Source of the DNA: an uncultured Nitrospiraceae bacterium
GTDB taxonomy: Bacteria; Nitrospirota; Thermodesulfovibrionia; Thermodesulfovibrionales; Dissulfurispiraceae
DNA: 64,000 bases
Direction: 5' to 3'
Assembly (NCBI GenBank): GCA_903822005.1
Contig: CAIJNL010000048.1
Coordinates: 1 to 64,000, forward strand
In this document: positions 32,641 through 43,603 of the stretch, piece by piece
Layout of the letters: each line of letters begins with the position of its first letter
Position numbering within the stretch: the stretch's first letter is position 1
Translations under genes and position numbers: made by a program
Notes under the pieces: model-generated
What the model saw: only the letters and a program-made list of their open reading frames with translations
Told to the model about the DNA's origin: nothing
Database searches by the model: none

Positions 32641-33252
32641 ATGACCCGAAAATACATAGTCCAAATTCTTGTTTGCAGTGTTTTGCTGCTCTTCGTCACC
32701 GCACTTCCGGCTTCAGCCGAAACCGCCCAGGAATTTCTTGAAAGGGGCCATGATGCCTTCAACAAGGGGAAGTACGAGGATGCCATAAAGATTTATGACA
32801 AGGTGATTGCGGACAATCCGGACGTTACGGTCATCTATTACTATCGCGGCATGGCCTATTACAAGCGCGGCAAGTATACCGAGTCTGTAAACGACTTCAC
32901 CAAAGTACTCGAAAAAAATGCGAGTGACACCGAAGTATTATACAGGCGCGGTCTGGCGTACTATAAAAAGGGGCATAATGAAAAAGCCATCGAGGATTAT
33001 ACCAGGGCGATAGCTTTGAATCCTAACCTTGCAGATGTTTATATGAACCGTGGCATCTCCTATGCCCTTAACAGGCAGTACGACGAAGCTATTGATGACT
33101 ATAACAAGGCGATAATGCTGAAGATCAACTTCGATATTGCCTATTATAACAGGGGCGTTGCTTACGCAAGAAAGGCCCAGGCCGATTTCAAAAAGGCATG
33201 TGACATGGACATCAAGGCTGCTTGCACTAACCTGAAGCAGATATCAGACTAG
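32641..33252 (+). CDS. Secreted TPR-repeat protein
   Basis: A 203-aa protein with a signal peptide (1-26, ending PASAE) and about four and a half tetratricopeptide repeats (ALNPNLADVYMNRGISYALN and similar). Likely a periplasmic protein-interaction scaffold. It opens an operon with PilZ, NamZ-like and MurU/AmgK-like genes. Confidence 0.9.
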   Translation: MTRKYIVQILVCSVLLLFVTALPASAETAQEFLERGHDAFNKGKYEDAIKIYDKVIADNPDVTVIYYYRGMAYYKRGKYTESVNDFTKVLEKNASDTEVLYRRGLAYYKKGHNEKAIEDYTRAIALNPNLADVYMNRGISYALNRQYDEAIDDYNKAIMLKINFDIAYYNRGVAYARKAQADFKKACDMDIKAACTNLKQISD

Positions 33253-33279
33253 AGGCAACGACGGCCATCCGGACCTGAA

Positions 33280-33906
33280 ATGAGTGAAGTTTTATTTTAT
33301 CCGGGCCTCCCCCTGCTGCTCCAGATTCCCTGGATAGAGCAGCGCATTAATATATTCGTCGTCGGATGGCAGACCGAACTCTTTCTGCTGACGAATATGC
33401 CTTACCTGAACGAAAGACCGGTCAAGCTCAAATCGGAGGAGCACTGCATAATCCGGTTTCTCAAGGGCGATGATGCCTACGGCTTTCAGACCTCCATAAT
33501 ATCAGTTCAATTCTTTCCCGCGCCGCTGATCTTCTTCAAATACCCGGTAGCGGTTGATAAAATGCCGTTCCGCAAGTCAAAGCGTTTCAGGCTGAGTATC
33601 CCGGCCATAATACTTAATCCCCAGACAGTGCAAAAGTTTGATGTCGCTGTCTCGGACATCAGTGCTACCGGGTGCCAGATATCATTTAAAACAGGGCCTG
33701 AGAATACATTTGAGCTTGGCACCCGCTTTTTTCTCACATTCAATATCCTCGAAAAAAGCATAGAAGCCGACTGCATACTTCGCAACTCCAGACCATCTGA
33801 GGACGCGTTTTTGCTGGGGATGGAATTTACAACTATCTCACCGGCAAACAAAGATCAAATCGAAGCCTTTATTGATATGATCTCTAAAGTCACCCGCACG
33901 CCGTGA
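33280..33906 (+). CDS. PilZ-domain protein, YcgR-like
   Basis: A 208-aa protein: an N-terminal beta domain of the YcgR_2/flagellar-brake kind (residues 1-95), then a PilZ domain with both cyclic-di-GMP motifs, RKSKRFR (R-x-x-x-R) and DISATG (D-x-S-x-x-G). Likely a c-di-GMP effector. The stop overlaps the GTG start of the next gene by 4 nt (GTGA). Confidence 0.88.
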   Translation: MSEVLFYPGLPLLLQIPWIEQRINIFVVGWQTELFLLTNMPYLNERPVKLKSEEHCIIRFLKGDDAYGFQTSIISVQFFPAPLIFFKYPVAVDKMPFRKSKRFRLSIPAIILNPQTVQKFDVAVSDISATGCQISFKTGPENTFELGTRFFLTFNILEKSIEADCILRNSRPSEDAFLLGMEFTTISPANKDQIEAFIDMISKVTRTP

Positions 33907-35075
33907 CCTCCAGCGGCCTCGATCTGCTCAAAAAAAAATGGCCTCGCCCACTGCTCTCTGCGGCTGTCGGTCTGCTGGTTCATCCGGCATCCATAAGCAG
34001 AGAGCTGGCACACGCGTCATCTCTCTTTTATGCGTCATCGAAGTTTTCATTAAAGGCATACTTCGGTCCCCAGCACGGCATTCGGGGCGAGACCCAGGAC
34101 AATATGATTGAATGGCAGGGCTTTCGCGACACTCAAACCGGTCTGCCGGTATACAGCCTTTACAGCGAAACCAGAAAGCCCTCTCCTGCAATGCTTGCCG
34201 ATATAGACGCTCTAGCCATAGATCTGCAGGATATCGGTTCCCGTTACTATACATTTGTCTGGTCAATGGACCTCTGCATGCAGGCCTGCTCGGAACTCGG
34301 AAAATCAGTGGTAGTGCTCGACAGACCGAACCCTATTACCGGATCGGCTGTTGAAGGCAATGTCCTTTCGCCATCTTTTTCTTCTTTTGTAGGACTGCGC
34401 CCCTTACCGGTCAGACACGGTATGACTATGGCCGAAATAGCGCTCTACCTGAAAGATAATTTCTACCCTTCGCTTGATCTGCATGTAATAGAAATGAACG
34501 GATGGAAGAGAAGCAGCTGGTTTGATCAGACCGGTCTGCCGTGGGTGATGCCATCCCCCAATATGCCAACAATCGAGACCGCCCTTGTTTATCCGGGCAT
34601 GTGCCTGCTTGAGGGCACCCTTCTGAGTGAAGGCCGGGGAACTACCCGCCCGTTCGAGATATTCGGAGCTCCGTTCATAAACGCGGACATACTCGCGGCG
34701 AGTCTGAATAAACTGAAACTTCCGGGCGTCAGGTTCAGGCCGCTCTTTTTTGAACCCTCATTTCAGAAACATGCGGGCAAAATTTGCGGGGGAGCGCAGA
34801 TCCACATAACAGACCGGAAAAAGTATAGGCCCTTCAAGACCGGGGTCGGTGTGCTGAGCACCATCAGAGGGCTTTATCCGGATGTGCCGCTCTGGAAAAA
34901 TCCGCCTTATGAATATGAACGGGTCAAAATGCCGATAGACATACTCGCCGGCACGGACAGCCTCAGGATTATGATCGACGGCGGCGAGGCGCTTGACCGC
35001 ATGGAAGAGTGGTGGCAGGCAGAATGTACAACCTTTACTAAACAGGTAAGAAAGAAATATCTCATCTATGACTAA
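33903..35075 (+). CDS. DUF1343 protein, NamZ-like exo-beta-N-acetylmuramidase
   Basis: A 390-aa protein with the DUF1343 landmarks: AYFGPQHGIRGETQDNM, LPVYSLYSETRKPS, DIDALAIDLQDIGSRYYTFVWSM (split by known gaps), VLDRPNPITG, GLRPLPVRHGMTMAE, PSPNMPT and EGTLLSEGRGTTRPFE. NamZ (GH171) removes terminal MurNAc from peptidoglycan. GTG start overlapping the PilZ stop. No signal peptide is evident here. Overlaps the next gene by 8 nt. Confidence 0.9.
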   Translation: MTSSGLDLLKKKWPRPLLSAAVGLLVHPASISRELAHASSLFYASSKFSLKAYFGPQHGIRGETQDNMIEWQGFRDTQTGLPVYSLYSETRKPSPAMLADIDALAIDLQDIGSRYYTFVWSMDLCMQACSELGKSVVVLDRPNPITGSAVEGNVLSPSFSSFVGLRPLPVRHGMTMAEIALYLKDNFYPSLDLHVIEMNGWKRSSWFDQTGLPWVMPSPNMPTIETALVYPGMCLLEGTLLSEGRGTTRPFEIFGAPFINADILAASLNKLKLPGVRFRPLFFEPSFQKHAGKICGGAQIHITDRKKYRPFKTGVGVLSTIRGLYPDVPLWKNPPYEYERVKMPIDILAGTDSLRIMIDGGEALDRMEEWWQAECTTFTKQVRKKYLIYD

Positions 35076-36933
35076 GCCTCAAGTATGCTTCATCCTGGCC
35101 GCCGGTCTCGGAAAACGACTCAGGCCGATCACTGACCATGTCCCGAAACCGCTGCTGCCCATTGCGGGCCAGCCTCTTCTTGAATCGATAATTGAAAAGT
35201 CGGTTGCAGCAGGCGCCTGCAGTATAGGTATCAATACCCACCACCTGCACGCCCAGATTGAAGAATGGGTGCGGAGTTCGGAACTCTGCGGCATGATAAA
35301 CCTGTTCCATGAAGAGCCGATACTCGATACTGGCGGCGCGCTGAAAAACGCGGAGACCTTTCTGGCATGCGGCGATTTTATCGTGCATAACGGAGACATA
35401 GTTTCGGATATAGACCTGTCTTTGGCGCTTGAGTTGCATAAGGTATCCGGAAACATAGCGACCCTCGCCGTACTTGATTACCCCGCGTTCAACAATGTAA
35501 TTATCGGTCAAAACGGCCGTCTTACATCAATAGGCAGAACCTGCAACCCGGCAGAAGGCGAAAGGATTGTTGCCTTCTCGGGTATTGCCGTATATTCACC
35601 TGACTTTCTTAAGTTCCTCCCTGCGGGGGCCTCCAGCGTGGTTGATGCCTGGACAGCAGCGATAGGGGCCGGATTTCAGGTTGGCACAATTGATGCGTCG
35701 GGGTCTTTTTGGAGCGATATCGGGAAACCGGCCGCGTATGCTTCAGTCGTGGTGCGGAAATTGAAGAATGAGGGCGAGTTTGTTTATATACACAGCTCTG
35801 CTAACACATGCGGAGAGATTGAGCTTGACGGCCATATTGTCATCGAGAGGGAAAGCAGCCTCGGCAAGGCCTCATCACTCAGGAACTGCATCGTCCTGCC
35901 GGGCGGCGTAACAGAAGCCGGCAAACACTATGAGAACTCAATTATCGGCGAGGACTATGCAATCCCTGTTGATGAAGGCGCGTTCAGCATTCCCGTTGCC
36001 GGCAAAGGCGCTCTCATCGGCACAGGAGGTTCGGACAGAAAGTATTTCAGGACGAATAAAAACGGGCGGTCTGTTGTGCTGATGGAGTGCGGCAATGATG
36101 ACCCCGATTTTGAGAGGCATATTGAGTACCCCAGGTTTTTCACTAAATATGGCATCCCGGTCCCTGAGATGTTCGGCGCTGATCATGAAAAGAGGTCGGC
36201 ATTCTTTGAAGACCTTGGAGACATCTCTCTTTACAGCTGGCTCAAATGCCATCGGGGTGATGACGAGGCAGAACAGGCATACCAAAGGGTCCTTGAGGTC
36301 CTTGTCCGGCTCCACGCCACTGTCTCTGATCATGTTTCTGAATGTCCGGCTCTTTTGGCCAGGGTCTTTGACTATGATCACCTCAGATGGGAAACGTCCT
36401 ACTTCATCGAGAGATTTGCTGCATGCTCTGAAAAAACAGGTGCGCCCATGCCCTCTTCTCTCGATGATGAATTCCATCGTCTTGCACTCAGGGTGGACTC
36501 CTTCAGCAAGAGGATCATTCACAGGGACTTCCAGTCGCAGAATATTATGATTACCAGGGGAGGCGTCCCACGCATAATAGACTATCAGGGCGCCCGGTTG
36601 GCCCCGCCTGCCTATGACATCGCATCTTTTCTCTGGGACCCGTATGCGCCTCTGAAAGACGAAACAAGGGCGCGCCTGCTCGATTATTACATGCGCCTGA
36701 TTTCAAAAGCCGGCATCGGATGGTTCAGTACCGCAGAGTTTACTGAATCACTCCTGTATTGCAGGCTCCAGAGACACATGCAGGCACTTGGGGCTTACGG
36801 TTACCTTTCCGGAATAAAGGGCAAGACTTATTTTCTTAAGCATGTGCCTGGGGCCCTCAGTCTTCTGAAGGACGAGACCTTTCTTGCGCGGCAGGAATTC
36901 CCCTTATTGCATGATCTGGTCAGCAGGCTCTGA
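35068..36933 (+). CDS. Fused nucleotidyltransferase and sugar kinase (MurU-AmgK-like)
   Basis: A 621-aa fusion. Residues 1-235: NTP-sugar transferase with ILAAGLGKRLRPIT, KPLLPIAG and HNGDIVSDID, as in MurU (MurNAc-1-P uridylyltransferase). Residues ~300-621: aminoglycoside-phosphotransferase-fold kinase with RKYFRTNKNGRSVVLME, HRDFQSQNIM and IIDYQGARLAPPAYDIASFL, as in AmgK. In pseudomonads these are two genes that recycle MurNAc to UDP-MurNAc. With NamZ upstream the operon supplies and re-uses MurNAc. Confidence 0.88.
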   Translation: MTKPQVCFILAAGLGKRLRPITDHVPKPLLPIAGQPLLESIIEKSVAAGACSIGINTHHLHAQIEEWVRSSELCGMINLFHEEPILDTGGALKNAETFLACGDFIVHNGDIVSDIDLSLALELHKVSGNIATLAVLDYPAFNNVIIGQNGRLTSIGRTCNPAEGERIVAFSGIAVYSPDFLKFLPAGASSVVDAWTAAIGAGFQVGTIDASGSFWSDIGKPAAYASVVVRKLKNEGEFVYIHSSANTCGEIELDGHIVIERESSLGKASSLRNCIVLPGGVTEAGKHYENSIIGEDYAIPVDEGAFSIPVAGKGALIGTGGSDRKYFRTNKNGRSVVLMECGNDDPDFERHIEYPRFFTKYGIPVPEMFGADHEKRSAFFEDLGDISLYSWLKCHRGDDEAEQAYQRVLEVLVRLHATVSDHVSECPALLARVFDYDHLRWETSYFIERFAACSEKTGAPMPSSLDDEFHRLALRVDSFSKRIIHRDFQSQNIMITRGGVPRIIDYQGARLAPPAYDIASFLWDPYAPLKDETRARLLDYYMRLISKAGIGWFSTAEFTESLLYCRLQRHMQALGAYGYLSGIKGKTYFLKHVPGALSLLKDETFLARQEFPLLHDLVSRL

Positions 36934-36993
36934 GACCTTTGGAGCGACTTGACACTATTCCTCGGCATTGATGATAATTAGGCAGAAGACTAG

Positions 36994-37082
36994 ACAGGTG
37001 ATAGCGCCCTCTTCCTGTAGTGACAGGAAATCCCGGCCAGATCGGGACAAGACAGAGCGAGCGACGATTCACCTGTTTTTTT
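36994..37082 (+). terminator. Structured element ending in T-run between the MurU-AmgK gene and ligA
   Basis: An outer 8-bp stem ACAGGTGA / TCACCTGT encloses two hairpins: TTCCTGT-AGTG-ACAGGAA and TCCCG-gccagat-CGGGA. Seven T follow. It may be a simple terminator on top of a larger fold, or a small RNA / riboswitch-like leader of ligA. I do not recognise a known class. Confidence 0.65.
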
Positions 37083-37116
37083 GTTCATTTGCGGTTCATG
37101 CAGCGCCGCTTTTTGA

Positions 37117-39174
<2,058 letters not shown>

Positions 39175-39224
39175 TAATCAGTGATCTGCCCATTCGCGTC
39201 TTTCGTTTTGACAGCAGTTTCGTG

Positions 39225-39845
39225 TCAATCCTTGAGCCTCTTTTTAAAATAATGCGCCGCATAAACGGCCGCGAGCGGATTATGACCGGTGACCCTGTCT
39301 TTGACCGCACAAACCGTGATTGGCGCGTCCGAATGTTTTATAAAGAGGGTATCATGGCCCACGCAGAGCCCCAGCAATATATTTAAATCGGTATTTGCCT
39401 TATTCAGAAGCATCGCCTGGGCAGCAGGATTGCACATTGCTTCGAACTTGCCCGGATGCACTTGTTCTTCGTCCCTGATGCCCAAATCCGCCTTTGGACG
39501 AGCTCCGGTTTTACACGCGACAGATTCGACTTCGAAACCGTTCTCTTCAAAGATCCGGTTTATTTCGGGCGCCTCTTTCCTTAGCCCCACACAAAAAGCG
39601 AGCCCCAGTTTCTTAAAACCGCATGATTTCGCAAATTCCATAATTTCCCGTATTCGCGGCCATTTAGTATATCCGGCTGATTCCACACGGGCGGACCGGC
39701 ATGCTATCTGTAATGGGTCTTCCTTGTAAAAAGCCGTGGCCTTATCAAATATTTCGGCGTTTCCGGTTATGGGACAATTCTTCGGGAGCTTGTCGAGCTC
39801 TCCCTTGTGGCAGGCGTATATACCACATTTGGCACATTTAGGCAT
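39225..39845 (-). CDS. DUF1847 metal-binding protein
   Basis: A 206-aa protein with the DUF1847 layout: CAKCGIYACHKGE at the N-terminus, FAKSCGFKKLGLAFCVGLRKEA, VACKTG and a late NILLGLCVGHDTLF. The many conserved Cys suggest a metal or cluster site. The family is common in anaerobes. Function unknown. Confidence 0.85.
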   Translation of the reverse strand: MPKCAKCGIYACHKGELDKLPKNCPITGNAEIFDKATAFYKEDPLQIACRSARVESAGYTKWPRIREIMEFAKSCGFKKLGLAFCVGLRKEAPEINRIFEENGFEVESVACKTGARPKADLGIRDEEQVHPGKFEAMCNPAAQAMLLNKANTDLNILLGLCVGHDTLFIKHSDAPITVCAVKDRVTGHNPLAAVYAAHYFKKRLKD

Positions 39846-39951
39846 GTTTCCCCCTATTATATTTCAGACTGTCAAACTATATTTGGTGCAAAATACTTGC
39901 GCAGCATCCTCAGAACAGCTGGCAGATCCGGATATCAGTTATCACTTCATG

Positions 39952-40272
39952 TCAGAATGTGATTACTTTATCGGCCCAGACCACCATATCCAGGCAATCT
40001 TTCATTGTTGAAATCGGACAGACATCGGATTCCGACTGATTTCTCGATTTTATACATGTTCCACAAGCCAGGACAATTCCCTTATTCTGAATATATTCAT
40101 CAATCTGTTTCTTCGCATTATACTTTTCGTGTACAATGCTTTCAACTTCTACGCCCGCACTCATAAGGAATAACTTGACCTCATGTCCCTGTTTGAGCGC
40201 CGTATTTGCAAAGCGCACTCCGTTCCATGCCTTTTCAGGTTCATTGGTCTCAATCATGACGCCGATCTTCAT
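39952..40272 (-). CDS. DsrE-family protein
   Basis: A 106-aa protein with the DsrE/DsrF fold: KIGVMIETNEPEKAWNGVRFANTA split by usual spacing, VKLFLMSAGVEVE and LACGTCIKSRNQ. The Cys pair in ACGTC could carry sulfur. Such small proteins act in sulfur relay or bind thiolates in anaerobes. Confidence 0.82.
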   Translation of the reverse strand: MKIGVMIETNEPEKAWNGVRFANTALKQGHEVKLFLMSAGVEVESIVHEKYNAKKQIDEYIQNKGIVLACGTCIKSRNQSESDVCPISTMKDCLDMVVWADKVITF

Positions 40273-40357
40273 TTGCTGCCTCCTCTTATCGATTAGACAT
40301 TAACAAGTTTTCTATATAATATCAAATTTCCTTCGGTAAAGCAGTGTTGCAGGAATG

Positions 40358-41686
40358 TCAGAAGTAATATCTCGCCCTCAATTCAACCTTGTATGCATTC
40401 TGCTTTTCCCCAAAGTCGCTATTTCTGCCGCCTGCAAGAAAGATCGCTTTAAGCCTCAACTCAAGATTGGTTATGCCTGTATATACTAATTCCGGCGAAA
40501 TAGATGTACTCTTGTCGCTGATATTCGTGATAAATGTTATGGCGGGTGTGAAATAGAGGATATCAAAAGGTTCCTTTTGACTCGCGCGCAGATAGAGATA
40601 ATCCCGCATGGGGTTGGGCTTGCCGTAACTGCCTGTGGTCAGAGTTGCGGCTTTGTTCAGGAGCATTGTGCTGCCAGAAGACAGATACGAGTTATATCCC
40701 CTGTTTATGAATGCATAATAATCTTTCATTTCACCTGTTTTGAACCCTGTGTCATTTCTGTAATATTCGAGTATATAGGTGGCTTCTTTTTCAGTAAGAT
40801 ATCTCAGGCCAAGGAGAAAGCTTTTTGCATTATATGTCGTCTGCAGCATGTTCCCTGAACTGTCTGTAAATTTCCTTGTGAAGTGGTCTATCCAGGCAAA
40901 CTCTCCATGGACTTCGAGATTAGTAGTTATATTTCGGGAAAAGTCGAAGCCATAGCGAGTCGTTTTGCTTCCACCTGTGAACAGGATAAAATCAATATCT
41001 GTGTCGTACAGTAAAAAATAGGCCTTCCCCGCAAAATTCATCCTGCTCGACGTTGCGTAGGTGCTGTTTATATATTCATATTCGGGATACAATACCGTAG
41101 TTAACGAGAATGTTTTTAATGGGCCCTGAAAGCTTTTTACGTAATCTGCCGTCAGCATATAATAGCCCTCGCGGCTAAGCTCTGGATCATCGGGATCTTT
41201 GGGTCTGTCCAAAAAGGCCACGGGATTCCACGCATAGCCTTTGCCCCAGTTCAGCGTCTTTTTGCCGGCATCGATCTTCAGGGATGCCGCTGGTTTAAGA
41301 GACAGATATCCTTCCTGAAGCGTTGTCGCCTGGGTTTCACCAAGATATCCTTTTTGATAAGTGGTATTTGTTCTTGCATAAACTCGCGCCATCCCGTACT
41401 CAAGGCTGCCTTCCAGCTGAAGTGCCCCATTGAATTCATAAATATTATCATGCTTCTTTTGGTTATAAAACTTGAGTTTATAGAGCGCTGAGTCTTTATT
41501 AAGACCGAACGTAAGCGGTCTCAGTTCCGCATATCCGCCGAGATGGTATGGCTTTTTATCGATTTCCGACGAGTCAATTGTATACTCTTCCGCAAAAATC
41601 ACAGAAGACATAAGTAGCCCAAAAAGAACTGTCAGTGACATAAACAACAACTTATAGAACCCCACCAAGCTCTCCTCTTTATTCAT
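40358..41686 (-). CDS. Outer-membrane beta-barrel protein
   Basis: A 442-aa protein: signal peptide (ending IFAEE), then alternating amphipathic strands with many Tyr, and a C-terminal aromatic VELRARYYF typical of barrel insertion. Last gene of the leftward ABC exporter set, 7 nt behind the ChrA-like gene. Probably an outer-membrane component of that export route; exact role unknown. Confidence 0.82.
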   Translation of the reverse strand: MNKEESLVGFYKLLFMSLTVLFGLLMSSVIFAEEYTIDSSEIDKKPYHLGGYAELRPLTFGLNKDSALYKLKFYNQKKHDNIYEFNGALQLEGSLEYGMARVYARTNTTYQKGYLGETQATTLQEGYLSLKPAASLKIDAGKKTLNWGKGYAWNPVAFLDRPKDPDDPELSREGYYMLTADYVKSFQGPLKTFSLTTVLYPEYEYINSTYATSSRMNFAGKAYFLLYDTDIDFILFTGGSKTTRYGFDFSRNITTNLEVHGEFAWIDHFTRKFTDSSGNMLQTTYNAKSFLLGLRYLTEKEATYILEYYRNDTGFKTGEMKDYYAFINRGYNSYLSSGSTMLLNKAATLTTGSYGKPNPMRDYLYLRASQKEPFDILYFTPAITFITNISDKSTSISPELVYTGITNLELRLKAIFLAGGRNSDFGEKQNAYKVELRARYYF

Positions 41687-41693
41687 TCTCTAT

Positions 41694-42854
41694 TTACATC
41701 AAAAATACGGATATGGCCGACCCTATCAGCACGATATAAAGGACATCAATTTTCTTGAATAGCGCGACCAGCGCCAACAATGCGACCAGTACCCTAATTA
41801 AGTCCCATGGAACGTTTATGGCGAAATTGAATGTTACAAATAATAGAAGTCCGACAAAAGACGCGAGTATCCCTTTTATTGCTGGTGCAAAATATTTCGA
41901 TGCTTTCATTTTGTCGAAAAACGGCGCAATGCCGACGAGCATCAGAAAAGAAGGTGTGAATATTCCGAGGGTCGCGACTACGGCCCCGGCGAGCCCACCG
42001 GTTAAATAGCCGACAAAGGTGGCGGTAATTACAATCGGCCCTGGTGTTACCTGGCCCAGGGCTATTCCATCCATAAATGTCCTGTAGTCCAACCAACTTC
42101 TAACGCTCACCACTTCATGCATCATCAATGGCAAAGACGCGAATCCTCCTCCAAAGGCAAACAGATCTACTCGCAGCATGGTTGTTGCCAGCAGGAATAT
42201 CTTTTCATTCACATAATAGAGAGCGGTCAATGCTGCCAATATAAAGAGACAGGTCAGAGCTATTTGCACGATCAGTCGTTTATTGTTTTTCTGGTGAGGA
42301 GCCGGTGAGATCCTGGGTAAAGTGTCTCTGAACAATACGATGCCTGACAGTCCCGCCGCTATGATAACGAGGAAAGGACTGGCACCTGCCCAGAAAAGAA
42401 ATGCGGCCATGAAGGCCAGCATAATATCCTTGATACCTTTTAAGGAGCTTTTACCAAAGGTATATGTGGCATAAGCAACAAGGGCAACTACAATGACCTG
42501 AAGACCATTAAAGAGCGAAATTATTTGCGATATATCGCGGGATTTTTCGTATACCGCTGCGAATACCAGCATCAGGGCAAAGGCAGGCAAGCCGAAGCCG
42601 ATAAAGGAGAGCAATGCACCGCCGAGCCCTCTTGCCTGCAATCCCACATAAGCCGCCGTCTGCATGGCTGTGGCTCCCGGTATTGCCTGACTGAGTGCAA
42701 CTCCGTTTTTGAACGTAGCTTCATCCAGCCACTTATTGCGTACCACTGAAAGCTCTTTTATCTGGGCAATCATCGCAGGACCGCCAAATGCTGTAAGCCC
42801 GAGCCTCAGGAATGACAAAAACAGCCGCAGTGGCGATACGCTTTCTTTTTCCAT
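41694..42854 (-). CDS. chrA: Chromate transporter family (ChrA, two-domain)
   Basis: A 386-aa membrane protein with the duplicated CHR signature: LRLGLTAFGGPAMIAQI with ALSQAIPGATAMQ in the first half, and RVDLFAFGGGFASLPLM with ALGQVTPGPIVITATFVGY in the second. Usual bidomain length. Exports chromate in known homologues; in this operon context the substrate may differ. ATG 42854 is 1 nt after the LolA-like gene. Confidence 0.9.
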   Translation of the reverse strand: MEKESVSPLRLFLSFLRLGLTAFGGPAMIAQIKELSVVRNKWLDEATFKNGVALSQAIPGATAMQTAAYVGLQARGLGGALLSFIGFGLPAFALMLVFAAVYEKSRDISQIISLFNGLQVIVVALVAYATYTFGKSSLKGIKDIMLAFMAAFLFWAGASPFLVIIAAGLSGIVLFRDTLPRISPAPHQKNNKRLIVQIALTCLFILAALTALYYVNEKIFLLATTMLRVDLFAFGGGFASLPLMMHEVVSVRSWLDYRTFMDGIALGQVTPGPIVITATFVGYLTGGLAGAVVATLGIFTPSFLMLVGIAPFFDKMKASKYFAPAIKGILASFVGLLLFVTFNFAINVPWDLIRVLVALLALVALFKKIDVLYIVLIGSAISVFLM

Positions 42855-42855
42855 G

Positions 42856-43587
42856 CTACCGTATTGAATCAATATGGGACATGAAAGAGAGCGTAAATAT
42901 TTCGTCCTTGTACTCTTTTGCCTTGATGCGTGCCATTATCATGAGCGACTTGTATCCCTTGTATAGAGGGCTGTCAGTCTCTATGACTGCGGGCCGCACA
43001 ATACCCTCTCCGAAATCCTTTACCTGCTTAAAGTAAAGGGTCTTGATCAGCATGCCTGCCTCGGTTAGACATTCGATCTTTACAGGAAGCTTTTTCTCCT
43101 TGTCGGCCCATAACTTTATCCGGTCATATGCCACAGTCTTTGTCTTTGCCTTCAGATGCAGCAGGTAGTCTTTCCCTTTCTCCTCGACTTTCTCAACATT
43201 GTATTCCGCGGCATAATCCAGCTGCAGGATGTCAGCGTTGTTAAAAACTCCTCCCACTACAGACTGGAGGCTCGTGATGCGGATAGGCTTGCCCACATTG
43301 GGGATGTAGAACCACATGTTGTCCCCAAGCCTTAGTGTACTTCTTCCCTTTTCACTCGCAGGGGCGATGAAAAGAAGTACCATCTTGTCGAGCCCTTTCT
43401 TGACGGTGAATAGCGTGTATTCCTTCTTGCTGCCATTGGGTTCGATGTTGATGAGCTTCCGGTATGACTCATAGGACTCCGGATTCAGGTTCCGGTCAAC
43501 CTCTTTTAACAGCTGCGTTCCATCAATTGCGTACACGGGCAATGCGAAAGCTAAAATCATTGCGCATATGGAGATTATTTTTAACAT
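42856..43587 (-). CDS. LolA-like outer-membrane lipoprotein-sorting protein
   Basis: A 243-aa periplasmic protein: signal peptide (ending VYA-ID), then the family pattern of GSKKEYTLFTVKKGLDKM, LRLGDNMWFYIPNVGKPIRI and DILQLDYAAEY. AAAGGAGA lies before ATG 43587. It follows the ABC permease (44842) and probably collects the cargo that the ABC transporter extracts. Confidence 0.85.
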   Translation of the reverse strand: MLKIISICAMILAFALPVYAIDGTQLLKEVDRNLNPESYESYRKLINIEPNGSKKEYTLFTVKKGLDKMVLLFIAPASEKGRSTLRLGDNMWFYIPNVGKPIRITSLQSVVGGVFNNADILQLDYAAEYNVEKVEEKGKDYLLHLKAKTKTVAYDRIKLWADKEKKLPVKIECLTEAGMLIKTLYFKQVKDFGEGIVRPAVIETDSPLYKGYKSLMIMARIKAKEYKDEIFTLSFMSHIDSIR

Positions 43588-43603
43588 GGTTTTGTTGTCT
43601 CCT

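Noticed and set aside
41694-42854. Chromate resistance as the sole role of the array
   Set aside because: ChrA sits among lipoprotein-exporter-type genes, so only the family, not the substrate, is claimed.
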